From positions 16,062 to 80,061 of the forward strand of contig CAZJPN010000092.1 in the NCBI GenBank assembly GCA_964547905.1: DNA of 64,000 nt, given 5' to 3'. The notes beneath the pieces were generated by a model that saw only the letters and a list, made by a program, of their open reading frames with translations, was not told the origin of the DNA and did no database searches. Shown here piece by piece: positions 17,939-26,858 of this stretch. Position 1 is the first letter of the stretch. Every line of letters starts with the position of its first letter. Made by a program: the position numbers and the translations under genes. The DNA is from JAJYLM01 sp964547905 (lineage in GTDB: Bacteria; JAMCPX01).

Positions 17939-19969
17939 TTACTGTTTGCTTTTATTAAAAGAAGAATTTACAAACATGGATTCGATTACATCTTTATATT
18001 TCTGGTTTATTATCCTGCGTTTTAACTTCAGTGTTGGCGTAAGTTCGCCTGTCTCCACTGTAAAAGGTGTTTCCATAACAGTATAATATTTTATCTGTTC
18101 ATAACGTGCCAATTTCTCGTTTACCTCATCCACCTGTTTCTTTATAAGTTCCTTGCTCTTGGGGTGTTCCATGAGCTCCTTTTCATTTGCATATTGAATA
18201 CCATTGTCCTTCGCAAATATCTTAAGCTCTTTAAAATCCGGGATAATGAGTGCAGCAATGTACTTTCTTCCATCTCCCACAAGACAGACCTGATCAATAT
18301 AAGGTTTTGCTATTAAAGACAGCTCAATCGGATGCGGGGCTATATTCTTGCCTCCGGATGTAACGAATAACTCTTTTTTCCGATCCGTTATGGTTAAAAA
18401 CCCTTCTTTATCAAACTCTCCTATATCGCCTGTCTTAAACCATCCATCCTCGGTAAATACCTCTTTTGTTTCTGCGGGCATGTTCCAGTAGCCTTTGAAT
18501 ATCTGCGGTCCCTTCACAAGTATTTCCCCGTCTTCTGCAAGTTTTTCTTCTGTCCAGAGTACGGGTCTGCCCACAGTACCTGGTTTTATCTGGAGTCTGT
18601 GTGCTACCGTGTTATAGGCGAGAGAGAGTTTCAGGGAACGAATAGGGTTTGTGTATGGCGATTTACCCTTTGCCTGTTGGGTAATCATGAGATCGACTGT
18701 CCAATCTACCATTTTCCTTTTAAACCAACCAAGCTTATCGACATCCATATCTCTAAATTCAGGCTCATTAAAATTTATAACCGGGGCTGTTTCTGTGAGG
18801 CCGTAACCCTCGTTGAGTTGAATACCGAGAGACCTTATAAAAACACAAACCTCTTTTGATAATTTGCCTCCGCCGGATACGGCGAGTACCAATCTGTCCA
18901 ATCCGGCCTGCTGCTTTATCTTATTAAACATAAGGCTATTTGCGATAGAAAACTTTAATAGATCAAGTTGTGGAAGCCGTGTTCCGGTTGCCATACTGTT
19001 GGTAAACTTTTCGCCTTGACGAAGCGACCAGTCAAAGAGTTTCCTATAAAAGTTATGCTGCCTTGAAAAGACGGAACGTACCATATCATAGGTTTTCTCA
19101 TAAAACCTCGGGATGCTTACGACAACGTTGGGTCTCAATTCGAGAAGATTCTTTTGAATGGTATCAAAACTTTCAGCGAATGCAAGTGTACCACCTAATT
19201 TGAGACCGCTTACGAGATAGTCGGATGTTCTGCCATAGACGTGGCAAAGAGGAAGGTGGACAAGACTGAGCATATGCAGATCGAGGTCGGCTACTCGCCT
19301 GAGCAATGTAGAGTTGGAACTCTGTTGCATATTTGCCACCCAGTTTGACTGGGTAAGTATTGCCCCTTTTTGTCTTCCCGTGGTACCGGAGGTGTAGATA
19401 ATGGAGGCAATATCATCCGGCTTTACTGCCTGTATATTTTCTTCTATAGTTTTTTTATTGCCTTTGTTTTGTCCTATCCTCATCACCTCCGTAAAAGTGT
19501 GTACAAATTCAGGTTTCGATCCCTCCCACGGACCCATTGTAATAATAGTTTTTACATTAGAATCCGTGTCTATTGCTTTCATGGCCATCTCCGCTTTTGG
19601 CTGAGTGGATGCGATTACAATTTTTGATCCGCTGTCCTTAAGCATAAAAGCAAGCTCATCCTTGCTGAGCGTGGGGTACAATGGTACCTCTATAGCACCG
19701 CACGCATGAACAGCCTGGTCTGCTATGATCCACCTTGGTCTGCTTTCCGAAAAAATAGCTGCTCTGTCACCCCTTTTCAGTCCGAGAACAAAAAGTCCTG
19801 CTGCAAAATCCATTACTTCATCCTGAGCTTCTTTCCATGTAATAGCACGCCAGGTGTTAATAGGTTTACCCTCTTTATCGAATTTACCCATGAGAAAGAC
19901 GTGTTTATCCCCGTATCGTTGAGCTTGATTGTAAAAAATACCGCAAAGGGTATCATTCTTGTAGGACAT
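17939..19969 (-). CDS. fadD: Long-chain acyl-CoA synthetase (AMP-forming)
   Basis: ANL-superfamily enzyme that activates fatty acids to acyl-CoA via acyl-AMP. The AMP-binding P-loop IYTSGTTGRQKGAIL, the LNEGYGLTETAPVINF adenine-binding segment, the TGDIGEFDKEGFLTITDRKK hinge and a C-terminal Lys in LTPTLKLKRR are all present. The 676-aa length and the linker-rich central part match bacterial long-chain (FadD15-type) forms rather than short acetyl-CoA synthetases. It is followed on the same strand by the SCP2 protein, which supports a lipid role. A conserved repeat lies about 60 bases upstream of its start. Confidence 0.9.
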   Translation of the reverse strand: MSYKNDTLCGIFYNQAQRYGDKHVFLMGKFDKEGKPINTWRAITWKEAQDEVMDFAAGLFVLGLKRGDRAAIFSESRPRWIIADQAVHACGAIEVPLYPTLSKDELAFMLKDSGSKIVIASTQPKAEMAMKAIDTDSNVKTIITMGPWEGSKPEFVHTFTEVMRIGQNKGNKKTIEENIQAVKPDDIASIIYTSGTTGRQKGAILTQSNWVANMQQSSNSTLLRRVADLDLHMLSLVHLPLCHVYGRTSDYLVSGLKLGGTLAFAESFDTIQKNLLELRPNVVVSIPRFYEKTYDMVRSVFSRQHNFYRKLFDWSLRQGEKFTNSMATGTRLPQLDLLKFSIANSLMFNKIKQQAGLDRLVLAVSGGGKLSKEVCVFIRSLGIQLNEGYGLTETAPVINFNEPEFRDMDVDKLGWFKRKMVDWTVDLMITQQAKGKSPYTNPIRSLKLSLAYNTVAHRLQIKPGTVGRPVLWTEEKLAEDGEILVKGPQIFKGYWNMPAETKEVFTEDGWFKTGDIGEFDKEGFLTITDRKKELFVTSGGKNIAPHPIELSLIAKPYIDQVCLVGDGRKYIAALIIPDFKELKIFAKDNGIQYANEKELMEHPKSKELIKKQVDEVNEKLARYEQIKYYTVMETPFTVETGELTPTLKLKRRIINQKYKDVIESMFVNSSFNKSKQ

Positions 19970-20027
19970 ATATCATGCTCCTTTTTTAGATATTGGTTTT
20001 TTATATAAGCTTAAACAGTGATATTGT

Positions 20028-20064
20028 AAATACCCTTTTTAGAACATTTAAAAACATTTTTGGG
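20028..20064. repeat. Dispersed repeat, copy 1 (TTTAGAACATT..AAACATTTTTGGG)
   Basis: The segment GTAAATACCCTTTTTAGAAC followed by ATTTAAAAACATTTTTGGG matches a segment at 34228-34266 with only a few substitutions and one or two length changes. Both copies lie in the leader region of a - strand gene (58 and about 95 bases upstream of the start codons). It is noncoding here. Confidence 0.7.
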
Positions 20065-20104
20065 AATGCTTGTACGGCTTAACCGCGGGGAAGATGCATT
20101 CCCA
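20061..20104. repeat. 9-bp inverted repeat between divergent genes
   Basis: TGGGAATGC (20061-20069) and GCATTCCCA (20096-20104) are perfect reverse complements separated by 26 bases, in the gap between the acyl-CoA synthetase and the AddB-like gene. It has no following T-run in either direction, so it is more likely an operator or leader hairpin than a terminator. Confidence 0.4.
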
Positions 20105-20204
20105 GGTTGATAATTTTTTATGCAAAGGTGCTCATAAATATGATATAAGGAATACCAGTATAAAAACAACTTTTACATAGAAACAATACAGACTGTTATA
20201 AATT

Positions 20205-23081
20205 ATGGCTGTTATAGAAGCATTCTCATATAAAGAAGACCTTATTGCCCATATTGCCGAGAGGCTGATTAAAGAGGCTAAAACCAATATGGACCTTTCG
20301 AGGTATGCCGTGGTGTTTCCCGGTAAAAGGCCGGGCATTTACATTACAAACTATCTTTCAAACAGGCTAAATCTATCTTTCTTCCCTCCCCGTATATTCA
20401 CCATAACGGAATTTATGCGTTATCTGACAGGCAAGGATACAGGAGAAATAGAATTATTGGATGCGGTATATATGCTGTTTCATATCGTCAGGGGGTTAGA
20501 CAGGTTGGTAGAAGGACATACGTTTAAGAGCTTTGAAGACTTTGTTTTCTGGGGTATCGAGATATTCAAGGTAATAGAGGAGTTTGATACAGAACTTGTA
20601 GAAGATAAAAGTATTACCTCCGCGAACTTGCCTCATATGCAAGAGGGCTTTGGAAAGTTGCTCCGTCAATTCTCCAACATAAGATCTGATTTTCATAAAA
20701 AACTGGAAAATGCGCATCTTACAACGAGGGGCTTAAACTATTATAAGGCAGCCCATGATATAAAAGATAAAACACTCAAAGAATTCGATCATATCTATTT
20801 TGTTGGACTTATTGCACTTACAAAAGCGGAGGCAGAGGTTATAAAGGCGTTACTTAACAATAAAAAAGCCTCGTTCTTTACCCAAATAGAAGCAACGGAT
20901 GAAACCGTTACAACAATCAAACAGAGCCTCGATGCAGAGTTAAATATAAACGGCCGGTTGAACACCGAATCACCCAAAATAGTGCTGTGTGAAGCCTCTG
21001 ATACGCATGAAGAGGTAGAGTCGGTATACAATATATTGAAGAACAATGATTTAAACCTGTCAAAAACGGCAATAGTTTTACCTGACGCAGGTACACTTTT
21101 GCCGCTTCTATCGAATGTTATGGATTATTTCCCTTATGATTATAACGTAACAATGGGCTATCCTCTGAAGAGAACGCCATTTTATGCATTGATAGATGAT
21201 ATTTTTAATGCACAGGAATCAAGGAGGGATGACAGACATTATTATGCAAAAGATTATTTGAGGGTGCTCAAGCATCCATATGTAAAGGGGATGCATGATC
21301 AAACCATACATACCATTGTTCAACAATTGGAAAGGTATATTATAAATAAAGGTAAGGTGTTCTTTGAGTTAAAAGATATAGAAACCGAAGAACTTTATAA
21401 TCAGACAATAGAGAGTCTGCAACATATAGAGAACAAATCCATCGATATCGATATTATAAAATCATATATAAATGAACTGCACGTGTTGTTCTTCAAACCA
21501 TTTGAGCCCGACAGATTGATTGTTCGCGATTTTGCCGATGCTCTTGATAAGGTTATCCAGTCGATTCTTAAAAATAGCTCTGCGATACAGTATAAATTTT
21601 CACCATCCTTCATAAAAGGATTGATGGATATCATAGATACACTAAGGCATGCGGAGTTTAAGGAAGAACAATTTGAAAGGCAAAGGATCTTCTCTATATT
21701 GAACAGCTATGCCGAAATGCAGACCATACCTTTCAACGGTATCCCGTTGAAGGGGTTACAAATACTCGGATTACTTGAAACAAGGGTTTTAAATTTTGAC
21801 AGGGTGATTCTGCTTGATTGTAATGAAGGGGTTGTGCCGTCGGTATCTAAATATGAACCCCTTCTTCCGCTTCAGGTACAAAAAACGCTCAAGCTGCCAA
21901 CATATAGAGAACATGAGCATGTTTTCAGGTATCATTTCAGAAGGCTCATCAAAGGTACTCAAGAGGCATATCTTATTTATAGAAAAGGCGATGATGCGGA
22001 GAGAAGCAGATTCATAGAAGAAATGATATGGGAGGAGGAAAAGAAAGAAAAAAGACTCATGGAGTCCGAAAAAGGAAGCGAAGCTGCGCTGAACGAAAAA
22101 ATAGGATTTGTGAAAAAACAATTCAAGACGGAAATTCATGATCAAAACAAGATAACCATAGAAAAGAATCACGCCATAATGGAAGTAATCGTTGGTATCA
22201 TGTCAAGGGGGCTTTCTCCAAGTGCTGTGGACACATATATAGAATGTCCAGCCCAGTTTTATTATAAGTACATCCTCGGATTAAAAGAGACGGATGAGGT
22301 TGGTGAAGAGATCGAAGCAAAGGACATAGGCTCGTTTATTCATAGAGTACTCGAGATATTCTATACCGCTCATCTGAACAAGACCTATACCCATCATGAA
22401 TCCCACGACGCCGTCCTCGAAGGGCTTATCGAGAAGGAATTTAAAACAACATTTCACGGAGAAGACAACGGAGAGTTTTTCCTGCTTCAGGAAATCATAA
22501 AAAGGCTGCTCAAGGGGTTTATCAGGCAAGACGGGCTGAAGAAGCCGTACATTCTTAGTCTTGAAAAAGAACTTTATGCGCCGTTCGATTCCCTTAACGG
22601 TGTCCCTGTCCGCTTCCGCGGTAAAATTGACAGGATTGATAAGATAGATAATGAGTATCTGATCATTGACTACAAAACGGGCAGCACGGCAAAGATACCG
22701 AAGATATCAAAGCTGAAAGAAAGGCTTGAGAATGGCAAAGCCCTTGTTACAAGACAGGACATGCAGGAGCTTATCGTATCTTTCCAGTTGCCCATGTATC
22801 TTTACCTATGCAATCATAATATGGATAAACTCAGCATCAACAACGCGGGCTGGGAGCACCTCAATGCATGCCTCTATATGATAAGAAATAAAGACAAGAC
22901 TTACAAACCTCTGTTTGACTCAAAACATGATCATCTACGAGGAGAGTTGATGGAAAAGGTGTTCCTTCCATCATTAAGAAATCTGGCCGATGAAATCCTC
23001 GATCCGGCAGTACCTTTCACACGTGATGATTCCGATGAGAACACCTGCAAATATTGTTCGTTCCTCGCCCTGTGCGGATAA
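20205..23081 (+). CDS. AddB/RecB-type PD-(D/E)XK nuclease with Fe-S cluster (helicase part inactive)
   Basis: A 958-aa protein with a degenerate superfamily-I helicase-like N-terminal region and a C-terminal RecB-family nuclease. The N-terminus has FPGKRPG where a Walker A loop would be, so ATP hydrolysis is doubtful. The nuclease motifs are SAVDTYIECPAQFYYKY, SFIHRVLEIFY and LIIDYKTGS (Asp822, Lys824). Cys681, Cys948, Cys951 and Cys957 form the one-plus-three cysteine set that holds the 4Fe-4S cluster of AddB-type nucleases. It probably acts in double-strand break resection, but no AddA helicase partner is encoded next to it. The ATG at 20205 has no obvious ribosome-binding site. Confidence 0.8.
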   Translation: MAVIEAFSYKEDLIAHIAERLIKEAKTNMDLSRYAVVFPGKRPGIYITNYLSNRLNLSFFPPRIFTITEFMRYLTGKDTGEIELLDAVYMLFHIVRGLDRLVEGHTFKSFEDFVFWGIEIFKVIEEFDTELVEDKSITSANLPHMQEGFGKLLRQFSNIRSDFHKKLENAHLTTRGLNYYKAAHDIKDKTLKEFDHIYFVGLIALTKAEAEVIKALLNNKKASFFTQIEATDETVTTIKQSLDAELNINGRLNTESPKIVLCEASDTHEEVESVYNILKNNDLNLSKTAIVLPDAGTLLPLLSNVMDYFPYDYNVTMGYPLKRTPFYALIDDIFNAQESRRDDRHYYAKDYLRVLKHPYVKGMHDQTIHTIVQQLERYIINKGKVFFELKDIETEELYNQTIESLQHIENKSIDIDIIKSYINELHVLFFKPFEPDRLIVRDFADALDKVIQSILKNSSAIQYKFSPSFIKGLMDIIDTLRHAEFKEEQFERQRIFSILNSYAEMQTIPFNGIPLKGLQILGLLETRVLNFDRVILLDCNEGVVPSVSKYEPLLPLQVQKTLKLPTYREHEHVFRYHFRRLIKGTQEAYLIYRKGDDAERSRFIEEMIWEEEKKEKRLMESEKGSEAALNEKIGFVKKQFKTEIHDQNKITIEKNHAIMEVIVGIMSRGLSPSAVDTYIECPAQFYYKYILGLKETDEVGEEIEAKDIGSFIHRVLEIFYTAHLNKTYTHHESHDAVLEGLIEKEFKTTFHGEDNGEFFLLQEIIKRLLKGFIRQDGLKKPYILSLEKELYAPFDSLNGVPVRFRGKIDRIDKIDNEYLIIDYKTGSTAKIPKISKLKERLENGKALVTRQDMQELIVSFQLPMYLYLCNHNMDKLSINNAGWEHLNACLYMIRNKDKTYKPLFDSKHDHLRGELMEKVFLPSLRNLADEILDPAVPFTRDDSDENTCKYCSFLALCG

Positions 23082-23248
23082 GGCAGGGCCGTCCATTCTC
23101 AAATCATCAATAAGACTGTATAATTCAAACCTGTCCAATATTTGGGCCTGACCCTTGTCTCCTCTCTTTTGTCATTCCCGCTGGAATTTATCCGGCACTT
23201 CTATGAGAAACTCGGGAGGTATGATGCGATCCTATTCAGTGAATATCA

Positions 23249-23353
23249 TTAAGAATATGCTTCGTCATGAGGGCCAAGGGTAAGGAAAACTATGGTCTTT
23301 GAATCTGATTCTTTACAAATCAGCGGTGCACAACCGACAAGGTAAAGTATGTT
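23249..23353 (-). pseudogene. Remnant of a RelE-like toxin C-terminus
   Basis: In the same frame as the antitoxin-like gene, directly after its stop codon, 34 codons run to a TAA at 23251-23249. The end reads TIVFLTLGPHDEAYS, resembling the C-terminal FLxLGxHDExY of RelE/HigB-type mRNA interferase toxins. No start codon or N-terminal two-thirds of a toxin is present. I read it as the surviving tail of a deleted toxin gene; the family match is by eye. Confidence 0.4.
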
Positions 23354-23569
23354 CTATAAATTTTCCATTACCTCTTTGAGAGTCAATAATTTACCACCAT
23401 GAAGCTGTTTCTTTGCTCGTCGTACAGACTGCATGAGTTCTTTGCTGAACATTATTTTCAATGTTTCAGCTATCCTTTCCCAATCTTCAAGACTCAGTAC
23501 CACAGATTTGGGTTTGCCTTCCGTTGAAGTTATATATTCAATTTTAGGTAATTTCAGGGTCTTCAACAC
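23354..23569 (-). CDS. Small antitoxin-like protein (orphan)
   Basis: A 71-aa protein starting with GTG, supported by GGAGGTG about 6 bases upstream. The stretch YITSTEGKPKSVVLSLEDWERI resembles the DNA-binding half of Phd/YefM-like antitoxins, followed by a charged helical tail of the kind that wraps a toxin. The expected toxin is only present as a C-terminal scrap right after its stop. It may still act as an orphan repressor. Family assignment is tentative. Confidence 0.5.
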   Translation of the reverse strand: MLKTLKLPKIEYITSTEGKPKSVVLSLEDWERIAETLKIMFSKELMQSVRRAKKQLHGGKLLTLKEVMENL

Positions 23570-23892
23570 AGTTACACCTCCAACAAATCGAATTTACGAT
23601 ACCCGGCAATATATAAAAGTTTCATAATAACATAATATAATTTCTTATGAAGAAGTCAACAGCACCAATGCTTGATTGCCTTAAAAAAGAAACCTTGGTC
23701 AGTGCCCCATTTCTGTGAAAAGCCGTTGACTTTGGACAAAAGATTGCTGGTTTCTATCAAACCCTAAACAAAAAGTAACTCCGACCCATCCCCCGGATGG
23801 GTACCCCGCGCATTTTACAAGCTTCCCTATTGCGGTATTTTTGGTTAACCCGGTTGACTTTACATGTCAGTGAACACTATTTTGATACTATC
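23570..23892. other. Intergenic stretch before uvrB with an 8-bp hairpin
   Basis: No convincing gene is seen in these 323 bases. ACCCATCC-CCC-GGATGGGT at 23784-23802 is a perfect 8-bp stem without a T-run. An open frame reaching back to 23797 in frame with uvrB is not conserved-looking and is discarded as coding. A promoter candidate close to uvrB is listed separately. Confidence 0.5.
23854..23883 (+). promoter_or_regulatory. Predicted sigma-70 promoter of uvrB
   Basis: TTGACT (23854-23859) and TATTTT (23878-23883) are spaced by 18 bases. A start of transcription about 7 bases after the -10 would fall at 23889-23891, just before the uvrB ATG at 23893, which would give a leaderless message. 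This agrees with the lack of a Shine-Dalgarno sequence before that ATG. Confidence 0.4.
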
Positions 23893-25887
23893 ATGACACA
23901 GTTCAGATTGGTTTCCGATTATAAACCGAGCGGGGATCAGCCCGATGCGATAGCGAGGCTCGTGGACGGCCTGAACAAGGGCTACAAGCATCAGACATTG
24001 CTGGGGGTGACCGGATCCGGCAAGACATTTACCATGGCGAATGTAATCCAGCAGGTACAGCTTCCCACCCTTATCATGGCGCCGAACAAAACACTCGCTG
24101 CCCAGCTCTACACGGAAATGCGCGACCTGTTCCCGGACAACGCCGTCGAATACTTTGTGAGCTATTATGATTATTATCAGCCCGAGGCGTACAAACCCGA
24201 GACCGACACCTACATTGAAAAGGATTCATCCATAAACGACGAGATAGACAAGCTCAGGCATTCTGCAACGCACTCTCTTCTGGAGAGGGAAGACGTTATC
24301 ATTGTTGCGAGCGTTTCCTGCATCTATGGACTGGGTTCGCCCGAGGCGTACAAGGGCATGCTTGCCTATGCTGAGACAGGAAGGAAGCTCAACAGGGATG
24401 AGTTCATCCACAAGCTCGTCAAGATCCAGTACAACAGGAACAACTATGATTTCTACCGGGGGGTATTCAGGGTCATGGGGGATATTGTCGAGGTGTTCCC
24501 TGCGTACGAAAACGATACAGGAATCCATGTGGAATTTTTCGGGGACACGGTCGACACGATATACACATTCGATCCTGTCAGGGGAACAAAGCGGGACATG
24601 CTCAGGCGGGTTGTTATCTATCCTGCAAGTCATTATGTAACGGAAGAGCATGCGCTCAGCCATGCAGTGGAATCTATAACGCAGGAGCTTGCAGACCGTC
24701 TGAAAGAGCTGAGGCAGACGGGCAAACTACTCGAAGTCGAACGCCTGCAGAGAAGAACGCTCTACGATCTCGAGATGCTGGAGGAGATGGGATACTGTAA
24801 CGGCATAGAAAACTATTCAAGGCACTTGAGCGGCAGGGCACCCGGAGAACCGCCGCCGACCCTGCTTGATTATTTTCCTTCACGGTTCCTCATGCTCGTC
24901 GATGAGAGCCATATCACCATTCCCCAGATAGGCGGGATGTACGAAGGTGACCGCAGCAGGAAGCGTACCCTTGTCGAGTTCGGGTTCAGGCTGCCCTCGG
25001 CACTCGACAACAGGCCGTTAAAGTTTGATGAGTTTGAGAAGAGGGTGGACAGGATCATCTACGTCTCAGCAACACCGGCTGACTATGAGATGGTAAAATC
25101 CCAGGGTAAGGTGGTTGAACAGATCATCAGGCCGACAGGGCTCATAGACCCGGAGATCGTTATCAAGGAGGCAACCAATCAGGTGGATACGCTGCTTGCA
25201 GAGATAAGAAGCCGTATCGAAAAAGGCGAAAGGGTGCTGGTTACAACATTGACAAAACGCATGGCAGAGGAGCTTACGGAGTATTATGCGGGGCTCGGCA
25301 TAAAGGTAAAGTACATGCACTCGGACATAGAGACACTCGAGAGAATGGACATTATACGGGATCTCAGAATGGGCAAGTTTGATGTTCTGATCGGTATCAA
25401 CCTCCTCAGGGAAGGACTTGACCTGCCCGAGGTGTCGCTCGTTGCCATACTGGACGGAGATAAAGAAGGTTTTTTGAGATCGGCTCGTTCGCTTATCCAG
25501 ACCATAGGCAGGGCATCGAGAAATGTAAACGGTACGGTCATCATCTTTGCCGATGTGATGACCAAATCCATACAGCAGGCAATGCAGGAGACAAGCAGAA
25601 GGCGCACGAGACAGCTCAGGTATAATGAAGAGCACGGTATTATACCCGAAACCATAAAAAAGAATATCCAGGAGATACGCACCTCCATCTATGAGCAGGA
25701 TTATTACACCGTGCCTGTTTCAACTGCAGAGGGCGGGCAGGAATATGTCAATCCCGATAAAATACCGGACATGCTCAGGGACTTAGAGAAAGATATGAGG
25801 AAAGCAGCCAAGGCGCTCGAGTTCGAAAAGGCGGCTGAGATAAGAGACCGCATCAAAAAGCTTAAAGATGCCTTTTTGCTCGTATAA
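23893..25887 (+). CDS. uvrB: Excinuclease ABC subunit UvrB
   Basis: DNA damage verification helicase of nucleotide excision repair. Walker A GVTGSGKTFTMANVI, the beta-hairpin segment YYDYYQPEAYKP, helicase motifs DESHIT and IQTIGRASRN, and the C-terminal UVR coiled coil (KALEFEKAAEIRDRIKKLK) are all present. The ATG at 23893 is chosen because MTQFRLVSDYKPSGDQPDAI is the family's normal beginning; the frame is open 32 codons further upstream but that part is not UvrB-like. Length 664 aa is typical. The gene is clearly richer in G and C at third positions than the genes on either side. Confidence 0.95.
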   Translation: MTQFRLVSDYKPSGDQPDAIARLVDGLNKGYKHQTLLGVTGSGKTFTMANVIQQVQLPTLIMAPNKTLAAQLYTEMRDLFPDNAVEYFVSYYDYYQPEAYKPETDTYIEKDSSINDEIDKLRHSATHSLLEREDVIIVASVSCIYGLGSPEAYKGMLAYAETGRKLNRDEFIHKLVKIQYNRNNYDFYRGVFRVMGDIVEVFPAYENDTGIHVEFFGDTVDTIYTFDPVRGTKRDMLRRVVIYPASHYVTEEHALSHAVESITQELADRLKELRQTGKLLEVERLQRRTLYDLEMLEEMGYCNGIENYSRHLSGRAPGEPPPTLLDYFPSRFLMLVDESHITIPQIGGMYEGDRSRKRTLVEFGFRLPSALDNRPLKFDEFEKRVDRIIYVSATPADYEMVKSQGKVVEQIIRPTGLIDPEIVIKEATNQVDTLLAEIRSRIEKGERVLVTTLTKRMAEELTEYYAGLGIKVKYMHSDIETLERMDIIRDLRMGKFDVLIGINLLREGLDLPEVSLVAILDGDKEGFLRSARSLIQTIGRASRNVNGTVIIFADVMTKSIQQAMQETSRRRTRQLRYNEEHGIIPETIKKNIQEIRTSIYEQDYYTVPVSTAEGGQEYVNPDKIPDMLRDLEKDMRKAAKALEFEKAAEIRDRIKKLKDAFLLV

Positions 25888-26041
25888 AATTGTATTTTTC
25901 CAAGTTAATAGTAGGATAATGTAGAAATTTGCTACACTGTGTTGATTATTGCAACATCAGTTTAAAATGCTTGTTTTCCTGTGTCTTATCTCTAACTAAT
26001 AAATCAATATTATAGCCCGTCATGTATTTATAATACCTCTA

Positions 26042-26057
26042 TGGCATAAAGTATGCA
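26042..26057 (+). promoter_or_regulatory. Predicted sigma-54 (-24/-12) promoter of the redox cluster
   Basis: TGGCA-N6-ATGCA has the invariant GG (26043-26044) and GC (26055-26056) with exactly 10 bases between, as in the TGGCAC-N5-TTGCA consensus. The start of transcription would be near 26067, giving a short leader that contains GGGAAAGGAGG before the ATG at 26088. A TATAAT lies 20 bases upstream but has no fitting -35. Confidence 0.5.
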
Positions 26058-26087
26058 GTATACAAATGATAGGGAAAGGAGGTTAAA

Positions 26088-26831
26088 ATGGAAAGCAACA
26101 AAAGATGTCCATTCTTGAAGATTCAGGTATGCGGTTATTGTTCTCTATTTCCGCTCAAAAAGATGATACCTGTTGATCAGATGAAGACAGCAAGCCTGTG
26201 TTTATCCGGTGATTACCAGCAGTGCAGCCAATATGAAGATGTTGCTGAAAAAGAACGAAACAAGCCGCCTGTATATACTCCTGAAATTGCGGAACAAGAT
26301 GTAAAAGGCTTTATGATCAGAAAGAATTGTTTTTATCATTACGGGCACACCTGGGTAAAAAAGGAGGGTGAGAACACGGTAAAGATCGGTATAGACAGCT
26401 TTGCGAGCAAGTTACTCAGCAACATACAGAACATACAACCGGTATCTGACACGAACATCCTGAACAGCGGCAAGGCATTTATGAAGGTTCAATGCGGCGG
26501 TAAAACGGGTTTGCTCATGAGTCCTATAGACGGCGGCATATTAAATGTAAACGAATCTGTTCAACACGATGCGGGTATTGTAAATAGAGAGCCTTATGAC
26601 AACGGATGGCTTCTGTCTGCGCGTATTAAAAATGACGGCTTGAAATGGCTGTTGAATGAGGAGTTGGCAGGAAAATGGATGGAGATAGAAGCGGAAAGAC
26701 TTCACAGTATTATCAGACAGGATATCGGCATGACAATTACCGATGGCGGTATCATAATTGAAAGCCTTGCCGCTGTAATAGATGAAGCGGAATGGAAAGC
26801 ACTCATACGGGCATTCCTGCTCAATGAGTAA
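26088..26831 (+). CDS. GcvH-like protein with Cys-rich N-terminus
   Basis: A 247-aa protein with no signal peptide. Residues 7-46 carry cysteines in the pattern C7-x7-C15-x2-C18-x19-C38-x7-C46, a probable metal or Fe-S site. From about residue 85 the sequence follows the H-protein (lipoyl-carrier hammerhead) fold: YHYGHTWVKKE, IGIDSFASKLL, then MSPIDGGILNVN. In GcvH the lipoylated Lys is 8 residues before the Pro of the SPxxG turn; here that place is Gly and a Lys lies at minus 7 (GGKTGLLMSPIDG). So it is probably not a standard lipoyl carrier. It is followed by a second GcvH-like gene and ferredoxin/HybB-like genes, suggesting a role in that redox complex. Confidence 0.7.
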   Translation: MESNKRCPFLKIQVCGYCSLFPLKKMIPVDQMKTASLCLSGDYQQCSQYEDVAEKERNKPPVYTPEIAEQDVKGFMIRKNCFYHYGHTWVKKEGENTVKIGIDSFASKLLSNIQNIQPVSDTNILNSGKAFMKVQCGGKTGLLMSPIDGGILNVNESVQHDAGIVNREPYDNGWLLSARIKNDGLKWLLNEELAGKWMEIEAERLHSIIRQDIGMTITDGGIIIESLAAVIDEAEWKALIRAFLLNE

Positions 26832-26858
26832 GTGTTAAAAAGAAAGGAGGATACTAAA

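Noticed and set aside
23797..23892. 32-codon N-terminal extension of UvrB
   Set aside because: Not UvrB-like and includes the hairpin and promoter region; the family start is at 23893.
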